Positions 44,561 through 55,638 of a stretch of DNA of 64,000 nt are shown piece after piece. Numbering within the stretch: position 1 is the stretch's first letter; every line of letters begins with the position of its first letter. Position numbers and translations under genes: made by a program. Below the pieces are notes generated by a model. It did not search any database. It was given only the letters and a program-made list of their open reading frames with translations, and was not told the DNA's origin. The stretch spans positions 92,076 to 156,075 of the forward strand of contig NZ_JAMDGZ010000010.1 of assembly GCF_028656935.1 (NCBI RefSeq), written 5' to 3'. The stretch comes from Pseudomonas rubra. Its GTDB lineage: Bacteria > Pseudomonadota > Gammaproteobacteria > Pseudomonadales > Pseudomonadaceae.

Positions 44561-47500
44561 TCAGCTGCGGCGCAAATCCAGGGTAAAGGGCAGTTCCGGA
44601 TTCACCTGCGGCACAGGAATCTGTAGCACGCCTGGGCTATGACCGAGGCGGAAGAAGCGCGCCTGTCGCCGGCTCTGGGCCTCGTTGGCATTAACCGGCA
44701 GGGTGTCGTAATTGCGCCCACCGGGATGCGCCACATGGTACTGGCAACCGCCCAGCGAACGGCCCATCCAGGTGTCGAGCAGGTCGAACACCAGCGGTGC
44801 CTGCACCGCGATGGTCGGCTGCAAGCAATTGGCCGGCTGCCAGGCGCGATAGCGCACGGCGGCGACGAACTCGCCGACCCGGCCGGTGGGTTGCAAGGGT
44901 AGTGCACGACCATTGCAGGTCAGTTGGTAGCGTTCCGGCGGCAGGCCGCTGACCTTGACCTGCAGGCGCTCCAGCGACGAATCAACATAGCGCACGGTCG
45001 CTGCGCCACTGCCCTCCTCGCCCAGGACATGCCAGGGCTCCAGAGCCTGGCGCAGCTCCAGCCCGATACCGTTGACGGCATAATCACCGACCTTTGGAAA
45101 ACGAAACTCCAGGTGCGCGGCAAACCACTCGGCACGCAACGGGTAGCCTGCGGCATTGAGCTCAACCAGCACATCGGCAAAGTCCTGCTCGATAAAGTGC
45201 GGCAGCATGAAACGGTCGTGCAGCTCGGTACCCCAACGGGCCAAGCGCTTGGGTGCGTAGGGCTCACGCCAGAAACGCGCGACCAGGGCGCGCAGCAGCA
45301 GTTGCTGGACCAGGCTCATGCGCGCATGGGGCGGCATCTCGAACGCGCGCAATTCCAACAAGCCCAAGCGCCCGGTCGGACCGTCGGGGGAGTACAGCTT
45401 GTCGATGCAGAACTCGGCGCGGTGGGTATTGCCGGTGACATCGATCAGCAGGTTGCGCAGCAGCCGGTCGACCAACCACGGCGGGCACTCCTCATCAGGT
45501 GCGGGCATCTGGGCGAAGGCGATCTCCAGTTCATAGAGCGCGTCGTTACGTGCTTCATCCACCCGTGGCGCCTGGGACGTCGGACCGATGAACAGGCCGG
45601 AAAACAGGTAAGACAACGATGGATGGTTATGCCAGTAGCTGATCAGGCTGCGCAGAAGGTCCGGGCGGCGCAGGAAGGGTGAGTCGGCCGGCGTGGCACC
45701 GCCGAGGACAAAATGATTGCCACCGCCAGTGCCGGTGTGACGGCCGTCGATCATGAACTTTTCGCTGCTCAAGCGCGTCAGGCGCGCCTGTTCGTAAAGA
45801 AATTCAGTGCGCTCCACCAGTTCGTCCCAAGTGGCCGAAGGCTGTACGTTGACCTCAATGACGCCCGGGTCGGGGGTGACCTTGAAATTGGCCAGACGCG
45901 GGTCGGCCGGCGGCTCGTAGCCTTCGAGGATAACCGGGCAATGCAGCTCGGCCGCAGTCGCCTCGATCACCGCGACCAGTTCAAGATAGTCCTCTAGCCG
46001 CGACAACGGCGGCATGAACAGGTACAAACGGCCCTCGCGCGGCTCGGCGCACAGCGCAGTAAGGGTCAGCCAGTGCGCCGAGGCATCGACTCCGGGGGCA
46101 GCACGTTCCTGCTCATCGACCGCCTGCCCGGCACTGGCCTTGAGCAGCTCATCACGGCCAGGCAAGTCGCCAAATGCCTGGTTGGGATCGGCTGGATGCA
46201 CGTAGGGGTATTCAGCGGCCTTGACCCAGGGCTGCGCCGCCAGCGGCAAGCGATAGCCCAGCGCTGAATCACCAGGCACCAGGCGGCAATGCTCGTCACG
46301 CAGGTACCAACGCCCACTCTGCCAGCGTTGTTCGTCGGCGCTGCGGGCCAGCGGCAGCACCTGGCCAATGACCTTGTCCAGGCCCTGGGTGAACACCTTG
46401 CGCAGCCTCTCGCGCTCCATCTCGTCGTTCAGGCGCGTATCGTCGGGGCGCACATTGGACGGCAGGCCGCCCTCGCGCCACAGGTAATAGAGCTGGTCTT
46501 CATAAGCGGCGAAGACATAGCGCGGCGCCAGCTTCAGCCGCTCGGCGACACTGGCCAAAAAGCGCCCAGCCATGTCGCTGTCGGCGCCGAGGTCGTCCTT
46601 TTCATCGGCCAGCAATGCAGGGTTGCTCCACAGCGGTACTGCGTCGCGACGCCAGAAGCAGTTGAGCGACCAGCGCGGCAACTGCTCGCCCGGGTACCAC
46701 TTGCCCTGGCCGAAGTGCACCAGGCCTTGGGGCGCGTAATGTTTATACAGGCGCTGGAACAGCTCAGCCGCCAGGCGCCGCTTGCTCGCCCCCAAGGCGG
46801 CGGTGTTCCACTCGGCGCCGTCAGGGTCGTCGACGGCAACGAAGGTCGGCTCGCCACCCATGGTCAGGCGTACATCCGCAGCTTTCAGGTCGCTATCGAC
46901 CTGGCGCCCGAGGGCGACGATGGCCTGCCACTGCTCATCGCTGTAGGGCAGTGTCACCCGTGGCGATTCCCACAAGCGCTCGACCCTCATTTCATGTTGC
47001 AAGATGCACGCGCAGGGTTCGACCAGACCGCTGATCGGCGCGGCCGACGTCGGATCGGGGCTACAGGCCAATGGGATATGGCCTTCGCCGGCAAACAGCC
47101 CGGAGGTGGCGTCCAGGCCGATCCAGCCCGCCCCTGGCAGGTACACCTCGCACCAGGCATGCAAGTCGGTGAAGTCTTCTTCGGTACCGGACGGGCCGTC
47201 CAGCGACTTGATGTCGGCGCTCAGCTGAATCAGGTAGCCCGAGACGAAGCGTGCCGCCAACCCCAGATGGCGCAACAGCTGTACCAGCAGCCAGGCCGAG
47301 TCGCGGCAGGAGCCCGAGCCCAGCTCCAGGGTCTGTTCCGGGGTTTGCACGCCGGGTTCGAGGCGGATCAGGTAGCTGATGTCTTCGCTCAGACGCTGGT
47401 TGAGGGCAACCAGGAAGTCGACGCTGGCTTGCGGCTTGCGCTCGATGCCGTGCAGGTAGCTGGCGAACTTCGGGGTCAACGGCAGCTGTTCCAGATAAGG

Positions 47501-47845
47501 CATCAGCTCATGGCGTTCGTCACGGCCATAACTGAAGGGGATCTGCTCGGCATAGGGTTCGAGGAAGAAGTCGAATGGGTTGAACACGGCCATCTCGGCG
47601 ACCAGGTCGACTTCCACGCGCAGGCTGTCGGCTTTCTCTGGGAACACCAGCCGCGCCAGGTAATTGCCCTGCGGATCCTGCTGCCAATTGATGAAGTGCC
47701 CGGCCGGCTGCACCTTCAGCCCATAGGAGAGAATCCGCGTACGGCTGTGAGCAGCCGGGCGCAGGCGCACGATTTGCGGGCCCAGTTCAACCGCACGGTC
47801 GTAGCGGTACTCGGTGACATGGTGCAAGGCGACATGAATCGACAC
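44561..47845 (-). CDS. Transglutaminase-like plus DUF2126 protein
   Basis: A 1094-residue protein. An N-terminal transglutaminase domain occupies about residues 1-280: start MSIHVALHHVTEYRYDRAVE, Cys in LGSGSCRDSAWLLVQLL, His in DLHAWCEVYL and Asp in GWIGLDATSG. The remainder is DUF2126, with conserved blocks RLTMGGEPTFVAVDD and SATWDELVERTEFLYEQARL; DUF2126 is related to glutamine-synthetase-like carboxylate-amine ligases. GTG 47845 is chosen because AGGAGG lies just before it; the open frame continues upstream without a start signal. First gene of the operon; 39 bases separate it from the ATP-grasp gene. Confidence 0.88.
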   Translation of the reverse strand: MSIHVALHHVTEYRYDRAVELGPQIVRLRPAAHSRTRILSYGLKVQPAGHFINWQQDPQGNYLARLVFPEKADSLRVEVDLVAEMAVFNPFDFFLEPYAEQIPFSYGRDERHELMPYLEQLPLTPKFASYLHGIERKPQASVDFLVALNQRLSEDISYLIRLEPGVQTPEQTLELGSGSCRDSAWLLVQLLRHLGLAARFVSGYLIQLSADIKSLDGPSGTEEDFTDLHAWCEVYLPGAGWIGLDATSGLFAGEGHIPLACSPDPTSAAPISGLVEPCACILQHEMRVERLWESPRVTLPYSDEQWQAIVALGRQVDSDLKAADVRLTMGGEPTFVAVDDPDGAEWNTAALGASKRRLAAELFQRLYKHYAPQGLVHFGQGKWYPGEQLPRWSLNCFWRRDAVPLWSNPALLADEKDDLGADSDMAGRFLASVAERLKLAPRYVFAAYEDQLYYLWREGGLPSNVRPDDTRLNDEMERERLRKVFTQGLDKVIGQVLPLARSADEQRWQSGRWYLRDEHCRLVPGDSALGYRLPLAAQPWVKAAEYPYVHPADPNQAFGDLPGRDELLKASAGQAVDEQERAAPGVDASAHWLTLTALCAEPREGRLYLFMPPLSRLEDYLELVAVIEATAAELHCPVILEGYEPPADPRLANFKVTPDPGVIEVNVQPSATWDELVERTEFLYEQARLTRLSSEKFMIDGRHTGTGGGNHFVLGGATPADSPFLRRPDLLRSLISYWHNHPSLSYLFSGLFIGPTSQAPRVDEARNDALYELEIAFAQMPAPDEECPPWLVDRLLRNLLIDVTGNTHRAEFCIDKLYSPDGPTGRLGLLELRAFEMPPHARMSLVQQLLLRALVARFWREPYAPKRLARWGTELHDRFMLPHFIEQDFADVLVELNAAGYPLRAEWFAAHLEFRFPKVGDYAVNGIGLELRQALEPWHVLGEEGSGAATVRYVDSSLERLQVKVSGLPPERYQLTCNGRALPLQPTGRVGEFVAAVRYRAWQPANCLQPTIAVQAPLVFDLLDTWMGRSLGGCQYHVAHPGGRNYDTLPVNANEAQSRRQARFFRLGHSPGVLQIPVPQVNPELPFTLDLRRS

Positions 47846-48017
47846 GGCGGGCCTCCTGCGAGCCTGGGCGGTAGGGGAACCGCGCAAGACTTGTGCCATG
47901 GGCCCAGGCCTGCGGTTCCCCGCATGCAGCCCGCACAGTCGCAGCAAAAGCGCACCGTAGCGAGGCCGCCGTGCAAGCCTTGCACAGATTTGAGGCTTTG
48001 CCAGCGACGCAAACAAA

Positions 48018-48041
48018 AACGCCAGCCCGAAGGCTGGCGTT
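48018..48041 (-). terminator. Terminator of ygiQ
   Basis: Stem AACGCCAGCC / GGCTGGCGTT with a TTCG tetraloop on the minus strand, followed by GTTTTTGTTT. Confidence 0.9.
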
Positions 48042-48047
48042 TCAGTG

Positions 48048-50348
<2,301 letters not shown>

Positions 50349-50443
50349 GTCAGTGACCGGTGGCTAATCGATGAAAAATCGCGGGCGCGGAATATAGCAC
50401 AAATTTTGACCAAATCCGACGGTGATAGTCGGATTCCCCCCAG

Positions 50444-50484
50444 ACATATCTATCACCTGCCCTGGTCGCGGCTGCGCTCTGATC
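50444..50484 (+). promoter_or_regulatory. Upstream element of giant gene 1
   Basis: acatatctatc (50444-50454) and ctgcgctctgatc (50472-50484) recur with identical 28-bp spacing upstream of the second giant gene. Overall 31 of 41 bases match. No canonical -35/-10 pair is obvious, so it may be an operator or a non-standard promoter. Confidence 0.55.
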
Positions 50485-50514
50485 GGTTCTCACTTTCGAT
50501 GAGATAGCCAAACC

Positions 50515-53500
50515 ATGTCAGATATACACAGCAACGACTCGTCTGCCCGTAGCGAAGACTATGTTCAGTCCGGTGCAACCCGTGAAGACAGCAGGACCCT
50601 GCAATGGATTGTCGAGCAAACCCAGAACGCCCTGCGGACCCTGTCGCCGGACGACAAGACGCGCTTCAAGCAACTGTGCCTGGATTTGCCAGGGCATGAA
50701 GCCGAGCTGGTCCGGGGTTTACAGGCCTTCACCGAGGCCGTCGAGACAGACGGCAAGCGCCGCCTGGCCGGAGCGCTTACCGCTTATCTGGGGCGCCCAG
50801 TGGATGTACTACAGACCCGTTTGACCACGCGTTACTCGTCACGGCCACGGCGTGAGGCGCAAGTAACCGAAACCGAAACCACAGACACTCTGTGGAACGT
50901 TGCCCGCAGCAACTTCGGCTTTCACCTGGGGCGCCGCTGGAGCCTGGCGGCCGGCCAGGCGTTTCACGCAGCCAGCAGCATCGTTGAGCCCGGCATACCC
51001 GCGAACGGCAAGCCACTGACCACCGAGGACCTGGTTCAGGTCGCACGTTCGCTGGACCTGGGCAAGCACTTCCAGCACTACTTCGACCAGCATTACAACG
51101 CCCGGATCAAACCCCTCCTGACCACCTGCATGACGGTAAAACTGAAACTGGCGATACTCGAAGCGCTGCGTCAGGGCGACATCAGCGTGCTGGAAAAAAA
51201 CACCCTGCAAGCGACCTTGAACGACAAAAGGTACGACTGGACGGCCTATGCTTTGTCTTTCGCCGGAACCCATGCGGCGATTGGCTTGTACATCCGACGT
51301 TTCGAGTCGCTACCCTCCTCACCGACCTTCAGCTACTTTCCGGGACGCCCGCAAGGCGAGCTGTTGCGTCACGCCTCGGTGGAGGGTGCCCTGGTGTCGA
51401 TACGCGAAACGTTACGCCAGGCCGCGCAACTCAGCAACAGCCCCTGGTTCCTGCATCACTTGAGCATCAGCGATCAGCTCAGGTTGCACCAGCACCTCAG
51501 CACGCCCCCGACCGATCCCGCCGGGCTGAACTGGCTGGCCAGCCAGCTATATGCCTGGTTCGGGGCTGACACTGCGCCGGGCCTGCGCTTGCAGCTGGAG
51601 CCTGCTGGCCAGGGCGATGCGCTGTTGACCGTGCTGTGCAATCGTCAGTTGCTGAAGTTCCATGCCGACCTGATCAAGGACTACCGGACCGTCGCCGATG
51701 TCGACCATCAAACCTGGCTGGACGGTCTCACGCTGATCATCAGCGAGGTCGTCGAGTTGCTGACCATCGCTGTTCCCGGGGGCGTACTGGGGGTCAACCG
51801 GCTGATGCTGGCCGCCTCGTTCGGGGCACTGGGCTACCAGAGCATCAGCGCCATCCAGGCCCTGCAGCAAGGGGAGCGCAGTGCGTTCATCCAGGCCATG
51901 GCAGATATCATCGACCTTGCGATCAGTGCGGCCTTGCAAGGTACCGCCGCACGTCTATCGGCGCGGCGCAAGCGCGGCCTTATCAGGGACCTGCGCAATC
52001 CGACGCAGTACACCACCGAGACGCAAACCACAGCACTCAGGTGGTCAAGCAAGCCCACAACACTGGCTCAACCAGTGGCCGGGCTCAGCGACGCACAACT
52101 GCTGAAGACGATGTTGTCGCCCGAACTCCCCACTTTCAGCGACCACTCCTTGACCCGCATACTCCAGCACACCGGAGTGCAGCGCCGTGCGCTGGAAGCG
52201 ATCTGGGCCGGCAGCGCCGACTCGAACTGGGCCCTGCGCGATGTCATCGACGGGTTTCAATTGCGTCAACGCCTCGACAACCTGGCCAACGCGCTGGCAA
52301 ACGGTGTCGATACGCTGCCAGACATCGCCGATCAGGTGTTGCCCCGCCTGCTGGCCCACCGGGCCAACGCAAGAGTGCGTCTCTACGGTACCGACAAGAG
52401 CACCCTGCTAGGTCAGTACGAGCCGGCAACCCCAGCCGCTGGTCGCGCCCCTGACCTGGTGCTGATCCGCCACAGCGCCAATCGCTATGCCACCTACTTT
52501 CAACCTGACAGTGCGGGCTTACCCTTGCTGTCGACCGCGCTGAAGGAACATGAACGCCTGAATCCGCGCAGTATGCTGGGCAAGCAGCACGACTATGACC
52601 GTGATGGTCACTTCCACAATCGCCTGGACCATTTGCGCAGCCAGCTCTTCGATGACTTCAAGCGCCAGCAGCGCGCTGTCTATGCAGTGATCCAGGACGA
52701 CCGTCCGCGTACCGACCTGGATCCTGAGCAGTTCGCCTTCACCCTCGCCCGCAGCGCCCCGCTGACCGCCGCCGCCAGGCAGGCGCAAAATGAACTGCTG
52801 CAACGCTTCCCTGACCTTTCGGAAACTGCCGCCGCACAGATTATCCATGAGTTCCCCAACCAACCGCCGCGTCCAGGTACCAGCCTGACCCCGGCCCAGT
52901 GGTCGAGAATCAATGAGGTCCGCATCCAGAGCCGGATGTACCGCGCCTTCGCCGCCCTGGAAGACCCGTCGAGCCGCGACCTGAACAGAGACGCCGAGGC
53001 GCTGTTCGGTCATCTGCTGACCTGTTTTCCCGATTGGCCAGAAAACCTCGGCATCCGTATTTATGAAGGGGTCAGCATAGGTAACGAGCTGAACAAGGGT
53101 GACCACCTACTGGCACAATACGGCGATGACGCCGCCACCCAGTTCATTACGCTGGTCAGGCACAACGGCCTGTACACCGGCTACAAAGCCTCCGACGGCG
53201 CAGTGTTCTCTGCCTATCCTGGCGAGAACAACCTGGTTTGCGCCTGCCTGCGCACCCTCGACGATGATCAGCGCAAGGCACTGGAGTATGGCCTGCATGA
53301 CAGCGCGGCGCTGGCCACAAGTATTGTCGACGGTGCACTCGCGCACCCTGAAACCTGGGCCGAACTTCTCACCGAAGACCCGACCTACAGTCTGAGCAGC
53401 ACCCGGCTGAGCGCCTTCACCACCTCGGTAGCCCTGAGCGCCAACAGCCTGGCGAGCGAGGGTGTCTACAAGCTCGACGGCAAACGTTACATCAGCCATA

Positions 53501-55563
53501 CCGGCCAGACGTACCAGGTGCTCAAGGACGAAGACGCCTCATCGCCCACCCGTTCGATCTGGCGCATCGTCCGGCCACAGGACCCGGTGGCGCAGGACAG
53601 TGCCAATCGCTACGTAGCCACAAGGGTCGGGCGCAGCGAGGCGGTAACTCGCGACAGCCAGGGAACCTGGCGCGGTATCGCCACTGGGGGGCGCGGAGGC
53701 ATGAAGCCCACACAGGCCAGGACTGCTTATAAAGAGCAGCGTCTTCTCGATAAAGTGACGAGCGCTGATGAAGCCATTTTCGAAGGCTTGAAAAAAGTGG
53801 AGATCCTGAACGAGCAGCTGCAGAAAAGCCCGGCCAACCGCCCCGACTTTCGCCAGATGCTGCTCGAACGCTATACCGTGGAACGCGATCGGGTATACGC
53901 CTTGCATTACGAGAATCTGAACTACTTAAAAAAGCACGAGAATACGCTGACCAAATCCCAGAACCATCGCGTCACGCTGTTCAGTCGCTGGGCAGCCGAG
54001 CTGTTGACTCTGGCCGATCTCTACACCAAGAACATAGGCCTCGAAGTTTTCCTTCTGAACGCTCAGGTCGAGAGGCTCGGTGCCCTGGACCCGGTCAGGA
54101 ACGCGACGAACTATGTCACCCTTAATCGTGCTTACCTCAAAACGTTCCAGACGCAGCTCTTGAACTGCATACAGCGTGAGCAAACCATCGCCAGCTTTAC
54201 CGAGGTATTGGCAAAGCTTGAACAGTACCAACATGACGAGGGGGGACAAGACGCTCTGGCTTTTCTCCGTGACGAGTTCACCCAACTGCAGCGCGAGGGT
54301 CCCTCGTCATCGAATGCTGTCAGAGCTAGCCTGATCTACTTCCACTGCAATTTACTCATTTCTGGCGATAACCTGTTTGACCCTGAGCTCGCCGTGCCCC
54401 GTATCAATGTCAACTTCCTGTCCGCCAGGGTCCGGTTGCTTGCGACCACACTGGACGATGTACGGAGCATGCCCAACCAACAGCAGTTGAGCGTTCTGGA
54501 GTACATCCACAGCCAACTCGCAGCCTACCGCCAACAGGCCCAGACACTCAATACAACCCTTGGCACCGCACTCGACAGCGAGCACGGACAAGCGGTCATC
54601 GAACACCTCGAGAGCCTGCAGTCGTCCGTCGACGAGCAAGCACTTGCGGCCTTCGCCTCCTCAACCGCGAGTGACCACCCCGAGCGCGGCAGCGACTTCA
54701 TCGACTTCGATTTCATTCCACCACAAGGCCCGGGCACGAGCACAACCGCCAGGCCTAAAGGCAAGAAAATCATTCGTGCTCACGGCCGCTTCGGCGACAC
54801 CTTCATCACCGGGGAAGTGGACGCCAGCAATGCCGACACAGTGCATGTGGTTTCCGAAACGACCCAACAACCCATTGCCACTTACGAAAAAGTGAACAAC
54901 CGCTGGACCCGTAAGAAAAACGTGCCTTCGCCACGGACCGACTACAGCAAGCTGGACACTGAAGCCCAAGCGCTTCTGGCAACTGTTCAAGCAACGCTGG
55001 ATCGAGCCAACGCCCGCGCCGCCAGCAAAGACCATCCGGCCAACATCAGTGAATTTCTCGAACACGAAGCTGACAAGCTCAAGGAAAGCGCCCAACTCCT
55101 GGGGCGCGAGCCCAACAGCCGGTACAAGGACCTCGTCGCCTCGCTTGAGCAGCAGGCAGAAATACTGCTCGACCACGATAAAATCCTGATGATCAAGGCG
55201 TACAAAAACAAGCAGCACCTGAGCATTCCCCGCTTGCGGTACTTGATCGAACAGGATGAGGTCACGGTGACGCAAAAGCAGACACGAGTAAAACTCAAGG
55301 GCCATTATCTGGATACCTACCATATCCACGACCGACATGGCGCGAAGGAAGCACTCTGGGCGGCGCACTTCCACTATCCCGAAGTCGACACCGCGCCACT
55401 TGACTTCGAGGCCAAAGCCGGGCATCTCAAGCGTCTGGACCAGGAGAAGCTCGGCCAAGCCTCCCAGGCCAGCCAAGAGCACGCTGGGGAACTCATCACA
55501 CCGATCTGGCGGGCAGCCATTGACTTGAAAACCGCTGCCGAACTGTTCGCACTCTCCAGCTGA
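50515..55563 (+). CDS. Giant DUF6543/dermonecrotic-toxin-like protein (1682 aa)
   Basis: No signal peptide. A helical N-terminal region of about 400 residues carries TLWNVARSNFGFHLGRRW. The hallmark hydrophobic segment at about 407-445 reads ISEVVELLTIAVPGGVLGVN, followed by LMLAASFGALGYQS. Unlike its neighbour it has an extra block of about 160 residues (about 595-755, VRLYGTDKSTLLGQYEP through PRTDLDPEQF). The second half is long, charged and helical (about 1085-1400). The C-terminal conserved block (about 1565-1680) contains LSIPRLRYLIEQDEVTV, LWAAHFHYPE and GHLKRLDQEKLG. The architecture fits the large Pseudomonas DUF6543 (dermonecrotic toxin type) proteins. No LRR, NEL ligase or RTX motifs and no immunity gene are visible. 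Activity unknown. Confidence 0.75.
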   Translation: MSDIHSNDSSARSEDYVQSGATREDSRTLQWIVEQTQNALRTLSPDDKTRFKQLCLDLPGHEAELVRGLQAFTEAVETDGKRRLAGALTAYLGRPVDVLQTRLTTRYSSRPRREAQVTETETTDTLWNVARSNFGFHLGRRWSLAAGQAFHAASSIVEPGIPANGKPLTTEDLVQVARSLDLGKHFQHYFDQHYNARIKPLLTTCMTVKLKLAILEALRQGDISVLEKNTLQATLNDKRYDWTAYALSFAGTHAAIGLYIRRFESLPSSPTFSYFPGRPQGELLRHASVEGALVSIRETLRQAAQLSNSPWFLHHLSISDQLRLHQHLSTPPTDPAGLNWLASQLYAWFGADTAPGLRLQLEPAGQGDALLTVLCNRQLLKFHADLIKDYRTVADVDHQTWLDGLTLIISEVVELLTIAVPGGVLGVNRLMLAASFGALGYQSISAIQALQQGERSAFIQAMADIIDLAISAALQGTAARLSARRKRGLIRDLRNPTQYTTETQTTALRWSSKPTTLAQPVAGLSDAQLLKTMLSPELPTFSDHSLTRILQHTGVQRRALEAIWAGSADSNWALRDVIDGFQLRQRLDNLANALANGVDTLPDIADQVLPRLLAHRANARVRLYGTDKSTLLGQYEPATPAAGRAPDLVLIRHSANRYATYFQPDSAGLPLLSTALKEHERLNPRSMLGKQHDYDRDGHFHNRLDHLRSQLFDDFKRQQRAVYAVIQDDRPRTDLDPEQFAFTLARSAPLTAAARQAQNELLQRFPDLSETAAAQIIHEFPNQPPRPGTSLTPAQWSRINEVRIQSRMYRAFAALEDPSSRDLNRDAEALFGHLLTCFPDWPENLGIRIYEGVSIGNELNKGDHLLAQYGDDAATQFITLVRHNGLYTGYKASDGAVFSAYPGENNLVCACLRTLDDDQRKALEYGLHDSAALATSIVDGALAHPETWAELLTEDPTYSLSSTRLSAFTTSVALSANSLASEGVYKLDGKRYISHTGQTYQVLKDEDASSPTRSIWRIVRPQDPVAQDSANRYVATRVGRSEAVTRDSQGTWRGIATGGRGGMKPTQARTAYKEQRLLDKVTSADEAIFEGLKKVEILNEQLQKSPANRPDFRQMLLERYTVERDRVYALHYENLNYLKKHENTLTKSQNHRVTLFSRWAAELLTLADLYTKNIGLEVFLLNAQVERLGALDPVRNATNYVTLNRAYLKTFQTQLLNCIQREQTIASFTEVLAKLEQYQHDEGGQDALAFLRDEFTQLQREGPSSSNAVRASLIYFHCNLLISGDNLFDPELAVPRINVNFLSARVRLLATTLDDVRSMPNQQQLSVLEYIHSQLAAYRQQAQTLNTTLGTALDSEHGQAVIEHLESLQSSVDEQALAAFASSTASDHPERGSDFIDFDFIPPQGPGTSTTARPKGKKIIRAHGRFGDTFITGEVDASNADTVHVVSETTQQPIATYEKVNNRWTRKKNVPSPRTDYSKLDTEAQALLATVQATLDRANARAASKDHPANISEFLEHEADKLKESAQLLGREPNSRYKDLVASLEQQAEILLDHDKILMIKAYKNKQHLSIPRLRYLIEQDEVTVTQKQTRVKLKGHYLDTYHIHDRHGAKEALWAAHFHYPEVDTAPLDFEAKAGHLKRLDQEKLGQASQASQEHAGELITPIWRAAIDLKTAAELFALSS

Positions 55564-55566
55564 CCT

Positions 55567-55607
55567 ACATATCTATCGCATGCCCACCCTGGTACTGCGC
55601 TCTGATC
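55567..55607 (+). promoter_or_regulatory. Upstream element of giant gene 2
   Basis: A second copy of the element: acatatctatc at 55567-55577 and ctgcgctctgatc at 55595-55607, in the 75-base gap between the two giant genes. It starts three bases after the first gene's stop, so gene 2 probably has its own promoter or operator. Confidence 0.55.
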
Positions 55608-55638
55608 AGGCTTTCGCCTCAACAAGGAAGCCTGATCA

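Noticed and set aside
55564..55638. Immunity gene between the two giant genes
   Set aside because: Only 75 bases are present and they carry the duplicated upstream element; no open frame of useful size exists.
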